Origin: Escarpia spicata | Lineage: Eukaryota; Annelida; Polychaeta; Sabellida; Siboglinidae | Length of the DNA: 64,000 nucleotides | Assembly (NCBI GenBank): GCA_963995525.1 | Contig: OZ023214.1 | Location: 47,201,016 to 47,265,015 of the forward strand | Direction: 5' to 3' | Part shown: positions 1 through 35,804 of the stretch, piece by piece | Numbering within the stretch: the first letter of the stretch is position 1 | Layout: the number at the start of each line of letters is the position of its first letter | Notes under the pieces: generated by a model | Databases searched by the model: none | What the model was told of the DNA's origin: nothing | The model's input: only the letters and a program-made list of their open reading frames with translations | Made by a program: the position numbers and the translations under genes

Positions 1-521
1 CCTGTGATGTCTGAGTGAACGTAATTGCGGAGACTGCGAGATGTAGGCAAGATGGCGGAATGAAGTAACAAAAGGCTAGCGTGGAAGGATTCGAGTTAAA
101 GTCATTGTCCTCTTTATTATATTATTTATATGCATAACAAAATTGACGTATTATTCTCGTTATATTAAATTGGCAACAGGTTATATTGCACACAAGTACA
201 ACGCCGCAAAGCAAAATAGACGCCGCCAGTATGCAATTACGATCTTTCGTCTGGTGGCAGGTAGATATTTAAAAGCAAACATTAAATCGATCAATTACAA
301 CAACTTAAGCAAAGTTAGTTGGTTAAATTATTCGCAACAGCAATTCGAATTTTCTTAAAGGAAACATTCTCCTTGTTAGATGTCAGACAAACTACTTACT
401 TCCGAACAAGCTAGTAAACTATATTGATACGTTTTAAAACGGTGTCGATCATTTATCGGTGTCTCTTCTCACTTTACCCGGACCCATGGTCGTCGTCTCG
501 GAAAAGGACAGGGTAACTGTG

Positions 522-810
522 GTATACACACTTACATGCTATAGTGACGCGGAAAGCAAACGATAGCATCAGCGATTACAAAGGAGGCAGTGGTTACATG
601 AAAAGGCTTTCTTAAAAATCACCAGGTCTAGCATACACACTTACATGCTATTGCACTTGCACTTGCATTTAATTATTTATCATAATCCATCCCATTATGT
701 TAGAATTGCCAGATGTAACAGTGACGCGGAAAGCAATCGATAGCATCAGCGATTATAATAGAGGCCGTGGTTGCATGAAAAGGCTTCCTTGACAATCACC
801 AAGTCTAGCC
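522..810. repeat. Diverged tandem duplication, two units of about 177 bp
   Basis: The block containing GTGACGCGGAAAGCAA, then GATAGCATCAGCGATTA and ATGAAAAGGCTT, occurs at about 544-630 and again at about 721-808. The two copies differ by scattered substitutions, so the duplication is not recent. No coding content was seen. Confidence 0.7.
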
Positions 811-1605
811 TATTGTTTAACTTGCACGTCATATGGAAGGGATAAAGTTATTACTCCGTTAGTAACGTGATCTACTGTTGCAAACATTTGCGTACATGTT
901 TCCGTTCATAGCCTTTGTGGAATGTAATTCACTACATTTGATTTATTGTCTCTCATTGTCTTTTATTTTCTAAGTACATTAAGCAAACATAATGTCATAA
1001 ATAGCAACCCTGAAAAGAGAATGATGGTTACTTATAGAAATGAGTTCACTGCTTTCTTGGAACACCGTGAAAACTGAACATCCCTCTTTTAATACAAAAT
1101 ATTTAAGCAGTCTTAAGCATATTGAAATGCAAACCCAACAAAATAAAAACAATAGCACAAGTGATGATCGTGAATGCTTGCAAAATGCACATCGTAAAGG
1201 GGAATAACTGCTCCAAGTAACCCCGATTAATTGCATTAGTCCCGCAGATCCTTACACAAGTACTCGTTGTCGCCTAATCCCAACGCCCAGAGCGTGATCA
1301 ATCTAACTGCGAATCGGTGGTGTGGAGAATAATGCCACAATGGGTGGAGTTAATGACAAGTACGGGGCGGATTTATCAACATATGTTGTGTCGTTTACTA
1401 TTAGGTGCAAGCTAGTCATATGCTAAACAATGTATTTGAACTACGCAACTTTTATTCTTTCGTTTTTCATAATGATTTTCTCCTATAATTATCAATATAT
1501 ATAAGAACTTGTATCACTTTAACGCCATTGTTTTACAGATAATCGATTATTAAAGTACTTTGATTGGTGGTTAGATCAAACAGCATACATTGATATATAC
1601 ACCTG

Positions 1606-1606
1606 T

Positions 1607-1645
<39 letters not shown>

Positions 1646-1668
1646 TATATATATATATATATATCAAT

Positions 1669-1731
<63 letters not shown>

Positions 1732-1742
1732 CATATATATAT
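1606..1742. repeat. (TA)n microsatellite
   Basis: Almost pure alternating TA, interrupted by a short spacer with CAATTGTTT near 1665-1673. Such tracts are self-complementary and polymorphic. Open frames across it (Tyr/Ile repeats) are artefacts of the repeat. Confidence 0.95.
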
Positions 1743-3994
1743 AACTAATCTTAACAAAACTTGAAAAAAGCATATTCTATCAAATGCGGTTGACGTGAAT
1801 GAACCTTATAAGGAAAGTCAACGTACTCAGCTGATCGTTGTTCGCATAAATTACCAGCGATCGATACGTCAAGCCTAATCTACTCACAACGTAACACCTT
1901 GTAAATGGTAAGTGGACAAGAAATCCACAGGCGTGAGTGCGTGCGTTTGCTTGTTTATATATGTGTGCGTGCGCGTGTGTGCATGTGTCGACTTATCTGG
2001 GAATCTTTCAGACACGTTGCAATTACTGCGCGAAGATTATTCGTACACAAACATCCATAACTGTATGTAAGCAAGTACTCAATCACACAACTGAGTGAAT
2101 TGGTGCACCGTAGAGTGAACGAACTGTCCCACGATTATGTGCATGCGTGCGTACGTGTATATGTGCGTCTGTGTGTGGTGTATGGAAACCTGTCGCATTT
2201 ATACTACAGTTACGTATCTTGTGTTCGTTATTACTCCAGCAATCCGTATGTTTGTATTTTTGTACACAATCTCGATAAAGAGTCAATTGATTTTTCAAGT
2301 TTCCACTTCCGCAAACTGTTTTTTTAAACCAACTGGTCGAGTAACACTATGATGTTATTTATGGTCTCGATAGTTGCGTTTGTACCACAGTTACAGTGTT
2401 TGTTTGTGTTCATTGTTACGTCAGTTACTGAAGTTAAACACAAACACAAGACAATATGTATGTCTTGATACATAACAAGCTATTACCAGTAGTTATAAGT
2501 AGTCCAATAATAGAGTGCGTCATTAATTGGATGGCAAAAGAGCGTAGAAACTCAAGTTTTGCCAACCGTATCCTCATTTCACCATTTTAAAGGGAAATAA
2601 AAGGACCTATACACATACAAGAATTAATACAATTTAATCGTTTGCAACTACAATCACGTCTATGGTTTACGGTGGCTAACATATTGAGGGCAAACCGGAA
2701 ACAAATCAAAGCTGAAAAACACATTTACAGTTTAAGTATGTGATATTAGCATATTATATTAATGAAACATGGTGATACACTGGCCATATATTACTGTTTA
2801 CAGAAAACCAATCAAATAGCCTGTTTTATCGTATTTGGCATATTATAAGACCAATTAGGCACATACAGCTATACAACCGATCACGTTGGTACAAAAAGTG
2901 TATCGATAATTAAAACTCAACTTATGATCCAAGCAAGTCTCATGCATAACTAGTTAGGAGAAAAACGAAAGCAAAGGGACATACAACTGTCGCAAAACAG
3001 GTGAAATGTCATATTAGGCCTATTTGTTTGTTTTTTATAAAACAGGGCACTAAATACAAAAAGTAGATAAGTAATATATTTTATTTTTGTGGAAAACTCA
3101 AAACCATTGACCAGCAACTACAACAAGATATTAGTCGCGTTCTTCTTCTCTTTCAGCGTCACTTTCTTGCCGATAGGAAAACAGTTGGCGTTTGGGTGGT
3201 GAATTGAACAGATCAGCAAATAATTAAATGTTATCCTCTCAAAAATATTGCCAAACAACTTTCACTGGACGCAAATGTACACAATTCACTTGTTTCACAC
3301 ATCAACAGGATGCGTCTCGACATTTTCTACCCAGGTGAACACACCGACAACCTGCTGACTACCAATACCCACCCACACCCATCCACAAACTATACAACTC
3401 TCACCAGCAACCGTGAAGGGAAACAACATGGCTAACCATCAATGGGGTGTCTCTGGTTGGAGAGACATAAAACCAGAACTACATATGTGCCTAACTTCAC
3501 AACGGTCTTTCTGGGTCGACATAAACTTCATCCTCGATACCACCATCACTAATAATTGTTGATATGAAACATGATTTTGCAACCGGGTCCTATATGTAAA
3601 TATGTTTATTTGTTTGTTTGTACTTTAACAAGGTTTACATTTTTTTTACAATATTTACTTTCCTATATACGCCCTACGTATGAGCGCGTGCGCGCGCATG
3701 TGTGCGCGTGTGACAATACAATACAATATATATATGTATATATATATGTATATATATACGGCTCATCCTAGGTCCTACAAATGGCCACCTTTTCCACGAA
3801 CATCCCGCGAAATGCGAGTTAGTTGTCAAACCCGTAGTCGAAACTTGTCGCAGCCTCTCGCTAATAATGACCATAATTATCTCATCACCGACTACCCCTC
3901 GGGGCTGCTCTTTCAATAAACAACCTGTTGCCTTGGCGCTAACATCTCTCGGCCTCGCGGCTGCACTCGTCAATGCAGCTGACGACCTGGCAGC

Positions 3995-27630
<23,636 letters not shown>

Positions 27631-27741
27631 CAATATATAATAATAATAATAATAATAATGAGTGTAGTTGTTTTACAACAATAGATGTTGAACGGCACAA
27701 CAAGTAATTGTATTTATTAAAATGTATAAAATATTAAATAC

Positions 27742-27747
27742 AATAAA
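27742..27747 (+). promoter_or_regulatory. Poly(A) signal AATAAA of the GPCR gene
   Basis: Canonical hexamer 112 bp after the stop codon, conserved at the same place in the second copy (35632-35637). Confidence 0.6.
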
Positions 27748-27759
27748 TTTATTCTAGAG

Positions 27760-28894
27760 AATTGAACTATTCAATTCAATTCAATATGTTTTATTCAAAC
27801 AAACATCCAAACAGACGGTATAGGCTGTAATCGCCTCAACATGATTTTGTTGTGACATAGAATGTATAATGTTGTTTGAAAGGAATACACAAGAAGTTAA
27901 AAACTCGCACACTTTTATCCTTTATACAACTTGTTAGAACAGATAGGTTACCGAAATACTATATCCCTGAAAGCTTGGCGACCGACATGCAAGCCGTTTA
28001 GAAGGAAAACGTTAATAATCACATACATACGCCAGCTCGATTAAAGTTCGAAGATCAACCATAATATATTATGTCTTTTCTACTCGCTTAATTAGTTGTT
28101 ACCTTGCACACATTTTATAGACGTAGCGACAGTTTTCAAAATAATGTAACCGTTTAACTGATTTGCAATGTTGATTTTGTTATTTAATTATCTACTTCCA
28201 CATGGTAAGATGGTTTGAATCTCACCATAATCCAAAGTTAAAACACATTTATTTTAATTAAGCCGCTCGTTCTGGTGGGCTAGTTAGATTTATCAAGATT
28301 TAACAAGATTGTCACCCAGAGATTTAACCCTAGATGGCAGATGAACAAGAATATCGAGAGTCCACTTTTTTTATCTACGTGAGTAGTAATAGAGGTGGTC
28401 TAGCGCGTATGGTTTCCGTTTTCCGTTGTGGAAGTGGAAAAGTACCCGGATGTAGGTCAAGGTCAAAGGTCAAGTACCCGGATGTCATGAACTATAATTG
28501 GTGCCACCTGGCGGACAAGCTGTGAACTAAATGTAGGAGTACTGCCCAAATTCGTGTATCTTGCACGCTTGCGTGCAATAGAGCCTCCTGACGGATAGAT
28601 CATGAACCACAAACATCATCCCTGGTGGACAATGGTGTCTTTTCTTATATGTCATAGGTTGTCGACCATTTGGTTAGGTGTAGGCCTCTCCTAACCTATA
28701 CATTTACAACTTTAACATAGGTCCAAACCTGACGAATCGATAGAGATGTACGAGGTGAGTTGGTTATACAGGTAGTGATCTGGTTAGCCATTGTTTTGAC
28801 CTCTCGTCACAAAAGAGTATTGGCTATTCTCATAGGTTAGAAATGTCGTGTTCGTTCAGCACGACCACGTAACCTTTATATTCTGTCGAACTGT
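27760..28894. other. Spacer between GPCR copy 1 and the zinc-finger gene
   Basis: No gene recognised. At about 28290-28375 lies only the 3' tip of a minus-strand CR1-like LINE (TTTAACAAGATTGTCACCCA, GAGAGTCCAC). A local GTCAAGGTCAAAGGTCAAG repeat at about 28456-28475 follows. Confidence 0.5.
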
Positions 28895-28901
28895 TATAAA
28901 A
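28895..28901 (+). promoter_or_regulatory. TATA box of the zinc-finger gene
   Basis: TATAAAA lies 54 bp before the ATG at 28949, a plausible core-promoter distance with transcription starting near 28925. Confidence 0.5.
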
Positions 28902-28948
28902 GGCCTGCGTCTGTTTTTTTGTGGTCATTATATCTTACATTTTGGAAG

Positions 28949-29392
28949 ATGAACAACATGACTAGTGATAACATCCGACAAGGGATTTTGCTACCGAAGG
29001 CGCAGCCTTCTCCGGCTACGGGACCACTCGACCTCTCGACACCGACAATCAACCCGGACCAACAGCCAACGACCAGTTCAACGACCAGTCCGACGACAAG
29101 TTCGACGATCAAACCAATTTCGTCACTGTCATCAGCTCCGTCAACCAACCCAACCATCAACCTGATGCCATCACCTCCGACGAAGCGTCAGAAGCTTTTG
29201 CCTCGTTTTACTTGCTGTATGTGTGGCAGTACCTTCAAGTATAAAGGGAATTGGCCCGCTCATGTGAAGCAGGGCTGCTGCCAAAGGAAGCAAGATAAAC
29301 AGCGGCGACGTAAACAACAACTTGAAGAACAACAGCGGCGACGTAAACAACAACTTGAAGAACAACTTGAAAAACAACAAGAAGAGATAACA
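28949..29392 (+). CDS. Zinc-finger gene exon 1
   Basis: Starts at ATG 28949; the next in-frame ATG is three codons on. Carries the Ser/Thr/Pro-rich part, the zinc finger and most of the coiled coil. If the donor at 29393 is not used, the frame runs on for seven more codons to a stop, which would be the unspliced product. Confidence 0.6.
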
Positions 29393-29634
29393 GTAAGCTT
29401 CAATTTCTCATAGTGTTCAAATGCTATTCATGTAATTTTGTTAGAAAATTTTCAAAACCACATAATATTATATTTTGTCTTATACATACCAGTTGACCAT
29501 TCATTATTAAGCTCATCTCGTCACTGTTTCAGCGACAAGAAAAGGAGTGCATTGCTGCAACTGTCGCTACTTCTGCCTCTTCTCCGGCCGTCGCGACAAA
29601 TAGCGATCCACCGAGCGAATGTCACCATTGCTGA
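28949..29634 (+). CDS. Two-exon C2HC zinc-finger and coiled-coil protein, 181 residues
   Basis: Exon 1 is 28949-29392 (ATG start, 148 codons) with donor ACA|GTAAGC; exon 2 is 29533-29634 with acceptor TTTCAG; both joins are phase 0. The protein has a Ser/Thr/Pro-rich, disordered N-terminal half (about 17-80), then one zinc finger (about 89-112: C-x2-C-x12-H-x4-C, classical C2H2 spacing with the last His replaced by Cys). Next comes a Gln/Arg/Lys/Glu coiled coil built by a 30-bp tandem repeat (QRRRKQQLEE twice), and it ends SECHHC. A nuclear nucleic-acid-binding role is likely, but the family was not recognised; a transposon-derived gene is possible. AATAAA at 30132-30137 could be its poly(A) signal. 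Confidence 0.6.
29533..29634 (+). CDS. Zinc-finger gene exon 2
   Basis: 33 codons plus TGA after a 140-bp intron. It continues the charged region (RQEKECIAAT), is then Ala/Ser/Thr-rich, and ends in a His/Cys cluster. Confidence 0.5.
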   Translation, partial: RQEKECIAATVATSASSPAVATNSDPPSECHHC

Positions 29635-30274
29635 ACACACCCAAGCAGTACAAGGAGAAACGACGACAGTCTTTACATAGTTGAGTTGAACTTGGTTGCC
29701 TGTTTGCAAACAGGTTTGAACTGGTATTCGTAGGGTTAGGCTTAGGCTTAGCGGCAAAATTAGCTCCATAATCAAGGTGTGCAAAGCTGAACACTCAAGA
29801 CGACACTACCCATGTGTAGTATCAAGTGTTGGTTCCAAGATTCCGTTTCGAAACAGAGGTGAAACACTATGAAACAAATGGTTCTGACACTAATGGCGGA
29901 TGAGGTTGATTAAAGACTGGTTGACTGTCTGGAACAATACCACAACCAAGTATCCGAACCGACTTTGTTGGACCCACAAGGGCTCCTCGCTGTATGGCAG
30001 GCAAGACTGAAGTAGTGAGGTGTGATATTGTCTTGTACACGATTAAACTTTGCAAGACTCTGTATCAATTTCTAGTCTCTGGTTCTTGTAGTTATGGAGC
30101 GTGACATGTAAATACGTTTGTATTGTTCACGAATAAACTGTGCAAACCTCATCTTGTGTCTTTTTCATAATGTAATGCAAACCATATGTTGGAAACCTTA
30201 CTAATAGCCTTACACTTCACAATTAAAGAGACTATCCGTATTGTCAACAGCAAGGATATCAAGGGCAGTGATCA
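29635..30274. other. 3' flank of the zinc-finger gene
   Basis: No coding exon recognised. It contains AATAAA at 30132-30137 and otherwise unremarkable sequence up to the polypurine tract. Confidence 0.5.
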
Positions 30275-30950
30275 TAAAAAAGGAAGGAAAAAAGGAAGGA
30301 AGGAAAGAAGGAAGGAAGGAAAAAAGGAAGGAAAAAAGGAAGGAAGGAAGGAAGGAAGGAAGGAAGGAAAGAAGGAAGGAAGGAAAAAAAAGGAAAGAAA
30401 GAAGGAAGGAAGGAAAAAGGGAAGGAAAAAAGGAAGGAAGGAAGGAAAAAAGGAAGGAAAAAAGGAAGGAAGGAAGGAAAAAAGGAAGGAAGGAAAGAAA
30501 GAAGGAAGGAAAAAAGGAAGGAAAAAAGGAAGGAAGGAAGGAAAAAAGGAAGGAAGGAAGGAAGGAAACAAGGAAGGAAGGAAGGAGAAAAGGAAGGAAA
30601 GAAGGAAGGAAGGAAAAAAGGAAGGATAAAAGGAAGGAAGGAAGGAAAAAAGGAAGGAAGGAAGGAAGGAAAGAAGGAAGAAAAAAAGAAGGAAAAAAGG
30701 AAGGAAGGAAGGAAGGAAGGAAGGAAGTAAAAAAGGAAGGAAGGAAGGAAAGAAGGAAGGAAGGAAAAAAGGAAGGAAGGAAAAAAGGAAGGAAAAAGAA
30801 AGGAAGAAAGGAAGAAAGGAAGGAAGGAAGGAAAGAAGGAAGGAAGGAAAAAAGGAAGGAAAAAGGAAGGAAAGAAAGGAAGAAAGGAAGGAAGGAAGGA
30901 AGGAAGGAAGGAAGGAAGGAAGGAAGGAAGGAAGGAAGGAAGAAAGGAAA
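30275..30950. repeat. Polypurine tract, (GGAA)n with A-runs, 676 bp
   Basis: GGAAGGAAGGAAAAAA-type repeats in which only three bases (30569, 30627, 30728) are pyrimidines. The mirror-symmetric purine/pyrimidine run can form triplex structures. Long Lys/Glu/Arg and Phe/Leu/Pro/Ser frames across it are artefacts. Confidence 0.97.
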
Positions 30951-31044
30951 TTCAGGCAAACTCACCTTGATACACAGAGATGTCCATGTATCAGTGCGTA
31001 AAAATCAACTCGTGGTTCATTCCGTTCTTTTCATTTGAACAGTA

Positions 31045-31548
31045 AACATGACCGAGATATGCCGCGAGACTATGGATGACACATCACACGAGACTACGGA
31101 TGTCACATCACACGAGAGTACCGACGAGACAAGAGACGAGAAACTGGACAAGATTACGGATGACACATCACACGAGACTACGGAAGACACATCACACGAG
31201 ATATGTCACGAGACTACGGATGACACATCACACGAGACTACGGGTGACACATCACATGAGAGTACGGACGAGACAAGAGACGAGACAATGACCGAGATAT
31301 GTCACGAGACTACGGATGACACATCACACGAGACTACGGATGTCACATCACACGGGAGTACCGACGAGACAAGAGACGAGAATATGACCGAGATATACCA
31401 CGAGACTACGGATGTCACATCACACGAGACTACGGATGACACATCACATGAGAGTACCGACGAGACAAGAGACGAGACACTGGACAAGATTACGGATGAT
31501 ACATCACACGAGACTACGGATGACACATCACACGAGAGTATCGCGCTA
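31045..31548 (+). repeat. 24-bp minisatellite with an open, in-frame octapeptide repeat
   Basis: Built from the 24-mer encoding DDTSHETT and variants, arranged in longer blocks (MTEICHETTDDTSHETT, DVTSHESTDETRDE). Units and insertions are multiples of three, so the frame from ATG 31048 stays open through about 500 bp until it runs into LINE sequence. The product would be acidic and His/Thr-rich. A second frame is also open for part of the array, so openness alone does not prove coding. No splice sites or promoter were confirmed. Confidence 0.85.
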
Positions 31549-33000
31549 CTAGCACCCACACAATCAGCAGATAATCTGGTCCATTTATTTACAGTCCTTT
31601 GTGAAAAAGAGAACTTTCTTATATCTAATCTACACTGCTCCTTTTTTCTAATGTAACGTCATGTCCTCTAGTCCTTCTTAACTGAGAAAAATATATGTCT
31701 ATCAATATTTGTATAACCATTCAATAGTTTAAACACTTCTATCTGATCTCTTCTCATTCTCCTGGTCTCTAGTGTTGTTATACCACATTCTTTTAGGCGT
31801 ATTTTGTAACTAAGATCCCTCTGTTTTGATATCATTATAGTCGCTTTCCTCTGTACTCTTTCTAGCATATATATATATATGTCCTTCTTGCAATAAGGCA
31901 TCCACGCTTGTATACAATATTCTAAATGAGGCCTAACTATTTGTTTGTACAGCGGTAGTATTAGTTATTTTTCCTTATACGGTATATTTAGCCTAATTAA
32001 TCCAATTTCCCTTTGAAACTGCAATTCCGCATTGCTCTGAAACCTTCATATCAGCATAAATGGTTAAGTCTTTTTCTTTTACAGTAGAACTTAGTACAGT
32101 ACTCCCATTGTATATTGTACATCTTCGTTCCCATGCCCTATCTGGAGGCATTAACATTTCCCAAAATTGAGCACCATTTGCCACTTTTCAGACCATTTGA
32201 TCAAACTGTCAAGATCATCTTGTAAATGCTATCATTCTCCATCACGTTTACTCCTTCTAAACACTTTTGTATCATCCGCAAATTTCAACACCTTGCTTGC
32301 TATATCGTCGTCCAAATCGTTGATATATATTGATAATAATAATATAGGTCCCAATATTGATACCTGTGGTACCCCAGTCAAAACTGATTTCCAGTTTAAA
32401 GTCTCCCACCAACTATTACCAGATGCCTTCTGCCAATCAACCATCTTTCTATCCCGTTAATTATACCATTTCCTATGCCATGGACCTTTAGTTGAAGCAG
32501 TAATATTTGATGTGGCACTTTTTCGAAAGCTTTCTGAAAATCTAAGTAGTTGATATCTACTGGTGATCCCTCGTCTACCCAATTAGTGATATCTTCCAAA
32601 AAAACATAACATATTAATCATGATTCCGCTTTTAGAAACACATGTTGAGGTGGGTTTATCAAGTTATATTTAACAAATCCACCATGTGATCTTTAGTTAG
32701 TCTTTCTAATAATTTGGAAATCACCGATGTTAAACTCACTGGCCTGTAGTTCAGTTCTCTGACTTGCTTCTCGAACCTTTTTTATATAACGGTATAATGT
32801 TTGCTTCTTTCTATTCTGAAAGAACAACTCCCTCTTCTACTGACAAGTTGAAAACTGTTGCACGCAGTATGCTAATTTGGTCTTCAATTTCCAATAGATG
32901 TTTGGGTGGAATCCCCAGCACTCCAAGTAATGTATTATCCTTCATAGCCCTTATTTCCTTATTCTTTATTTTATTCTATTTATTTTATAACAATTATGAT
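31549..33000 (-). mobile_element. CR1-like LINE fragment C
   Basis: Minus-strand traces include the C-terminal LETRRMRRDQIEVFKLLNGY (31901-31668), ILGPILLLSIYINDLDDD with an intact FADD (32444-32232) and the VDINYLDFQKAFEKVPHQ block (32599-32396). Frames are shifted repeatedly. Unlike the other copies it lacks the last 100 or so bases of the 3' end, stopping at the minisatellite. Confidence 0.8.
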
Positions 33001-33834
33001 AATTGGAGAAATGGAGCCACAGAAATGTGACCGTTGGTATTATTCATACACAATTGTTGTGGCATTCATTTTGTATTATTTAAAAACAACTTGTAGAGTT
33101 AAATGTCTTATGTGCGCATGCATTAAATACATGCTACTTCGTTGGTATTTTCACAGATAATAAGATGAATGCAATGTCAGCAGTGCCACCGCTGATTGCA
33201 ATGTGATAAGACCAAAACAATGCAGGCAAAAGCACACTACAAGCAGGAAACCTGCATGGAAACCTTACATTGGAATGCATTTAACAAACGGTCATGTATG
33301 GACGCAATATTGTTCTAAAAAGTGTATAAACTACAACACAACAATGCAAGAGTGCTTCTAATGGTGTTTAGCATACAGAGGAACATTCGGATTTCCGAAC
33401 ACAAGTGTACTAGTCTACGGCATATGTTACGGCTATTACAATACGACTTTGGGAAACGTGCTACAGGTAAAACATAGATAACGAGACCTACACAGACCCG
33501 GTATGCTTGTCAACACCAAAGGAAAGCGGAAACAATGGCTGCACGTAATTATTCCGATTAATTTGCAGGTGGCACGCACTTGCAATTCGCTTGCCCACGC
33601 CGCACTCGGGGTATTGAACAGCATAACATTAATTGGCAACATGCGAAAATTCATTAGCAAACAATTGTTTGCGTGTCTCGAGAAATTTATGCTGAACCTT
33701 GACGTATATATTTGAAAAATAGCAAACTACTTCAGTACCAATAAACTTTCATTAAATGTAAAAAAATATAATATTACAAAATATAATTATGTTCACTTAT
33801 TATATAATATTGGTTAATATAACATTCTGATATA
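33001..33834. other. No gene recognised
   Basis: AT-rich sequence between LINE fragment C and the duplicated block; nothing supported on either strand. Confidence 0.4.
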
Positions 33835-34965
33835 ATGGTGTATAAACAGTGATCTTGCAATTGGTACTGAAAAATAAGTAAATAATACTTTATTTGTTCA
33901 TTTAATCATAACCATACTTTTTTATTTTGTTTGATTGTGTAATTGTACTCTAGGTGGTCCTTGACAAAAGCCCCAAGGGTTTTCCAAAGGATTTCCTGAG
34001 TCGCACGTGTTATTTACTGTGTCATATAAAATGTTGTGTACTATATGTGTGACCAAATAAAGGTTGTTCTATTCTTTAAAAAAAATTTAAAATATTGCTG
34101 TTGATGGATCATGATGGCGTCTCATCTACTTGATCATGCGCCACATACTCCATACATCTGCTATGGAAGAATTCTCTTAACAAACAACATATAAATTATT
34201 TTATACGATTTATTCTATAGAATATTTTGAACAAAAAAGAAATTATCCAGAATCTGTAGTCTTCCGTAATTCCTATGACATATTTACTATGCTCTGTATA
34301 TTTTTAAAGAAACAAAAAAATTCCTATTAACTATGTAGATTTCTGAAGATGTTCTGCAATTAGTCCGGGGTGTTGAAGTTCAACCGGCGGTTTGGCTAGT
34401 AAATCAAGCCGTTGTTGTAGTACATATACACCTACTACCACAAACGTTTTCTGGTGGTCAATATTCGTAATTTGTTTCAAAATGCGAACGTTTGTACACG
34501 TCTGCAGAAGTCTGGGTCAAAGTGACATACTTAGCAAAACAAAACAAAATCAAACACAAGACGCGCTGCAGCGATGACGTAGGCGTAGCCTAGCGACGGT
34601 AATTATCTTCCTTCTGCCTTCCATCTAGGATGTGCCGGTTCATTAGCGATATCACGCGACAAGACACCATACAGTGCGAGAGGTGTCCATGCTAGGGTGC
34701 GTGTCCGTGAGTTTGAGAAATGTCACCAAGAGTATATGTGGTAGGAGTAAGTTTGTTTTTGTTTGTATGTGCGTGCGTGTTCGTATGCGTGCATATGCGC
34801 GTCGTTGTACGTATACGTGTATGTGCGAACGAAACACAGATACACTGGTTGTGGTAACGAGGACAATTATATTGCACTACAATCAACTCTCTGATGAGCA
34901 TCTTCAACATGAGAAAGATATACGTTCAACGAAACTGAATGGCAACTGGGACTAGGAGTAGTGTC
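33835..34965 (+). repeat. Segmental duplication, left unit, downstream part
   Basis: Aligns in order with about 35805-36990: GCAATTGGTACTGAAAAATA, TCGCACGTGTTATTTACTGT, TTGGCTAGTAAATCAAGCCG and AGCGATGACGTAGGCGTAGC are shared landmarks. It is separated from its terminal-exon part (27170-27760) by 6 kb absent from the right unit. Confidence 0.85.
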
Positions 34966-35067
34966 TAGACACACTTAGTAAATTCAAAAAAGAAAACGTA
35001 TTTGATTAACATACATTGTGGTGGAGACCTGGCAGGAAAGACAAGATGATGAGGCCAATCAGTTTGA

Positions 35068-35655
35068 CTGATAACAAATGGGGAAACTTTCAAGAAAGAG
35101 TGTTAGTTGTAAATATCTTTTAAAAATAGCGACCGTGTGGACCACCGGTAAATTCACAGGCAGTGAGCAAGTAGCACCGATTATCAGGCGTTATCTGAAG
35201 CATGTTAAGTCATGTCACGGTACCATGTTGCTTTTTTATTTAAACCGTTATGTGGGAACTAGTGCTAGATCGCAAAACGTTTCTGACTACCCCGATTGCT
35301 CCGACTTGCAGGAAATTGCCGGAACTGACGACTCCGACTCAGGCGAGTCGACATTGAACTTGGTCAAGCAGTCGATGATCATCATGAGCACTGTCACCAA
35401 TCCGACTGTTTACGCGTTGTTCAACAAGCGATTTTGCAAAGGCGTCGGGAATCTCTGCAGTCGTTGTGTGTCCACCAGCTGCGCAGCACCCGCCTCAACG
35501 ACGTCCGCCGTCAACGCACCGGAGGGAAACTAACAATAAGAATAATAATGAGTTTATATGTTTTACAACAATAGATGTTGAACGGCACAACAAGTAATTG
35601 TATTTATTAAAATGTATAAAATATGAAATACAATAAATGTATAGAGAATTGAACT
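35068..35655 (+). repeat. Segmental duplication, right unit, terminal exon and flanks
   Basis: Second copy of 27170-27760, including intron sequence before the exon and the 3' UTR. It starts at TGACTGATAACAAATGGGGA, right after the left unit ends. Confidence 0.9.
35312..35533 (+). CDS. Second GPCR terminal exon (TM7, C-tail), copy 2
   Basis: Same length as copy 1 (222 bp), with acceptor TTGCAG and stop kept and no frame damage. The 73-residue product differs at six positions: GG to GE and LD to LN before TM7, RFRKG to RFCKG, NLFGRC to NLCSRC (two changes), and APAP to APAS. TM7 and NPTVY are unchanged. Two new cysteines in the helix 8 region could add lipid anchoring. With no upstream exons of its own, it can only be used as an alternative last exon of the same gene, or is a relic. 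AATAAA is at 35632-35637. Confidence 0.75.
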   Translation, partial: EIAGTDDSDSGESTLNLVKQSMIIMSTVTNPTVYALFNKRFCKGVGNLCSRCVSTSCAAPASTTSAVNAPEGN

Positions 35656-35804
35656 ACAAATACACCTTCTTAATTGATCATGTGGTGTTAAATATTATAA
35701 AATCTATTCATGTTCACGTATTATATAGTGTTAGTTACTGTATTTGAATGTGTGATGAATTGTTACCACTAGTGCTAGTAAAAGAAAATAGTAATATCAC
35801 ATTC

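Larger units (their letters stand above)
1..3994. other. Upstream flank of the GPCR gene, no gene recognised
   Basis: No coding exon could be supported here. The stretch holds a diverged tandem duplication (about 522-810), a long TA microsatellite (about 1606-1742), GT-rich sequence (about 1940-2190) and a mixed GT/TA repeat (about 3680-3757). The last 250 bases before the receptor start are less AT-rich than the rest and may be promoter or 5' UTR, but no core promoter element stands out. Confidence 0.5.

Noticed and set aside
30186..31038. Long Lys/Glu/Arg and Phe/Leu/Pro/Ser open frames of 100-265 codons.
   Set aside because: They are translations of the polypurine repeat, which lacks stop codons by composition.
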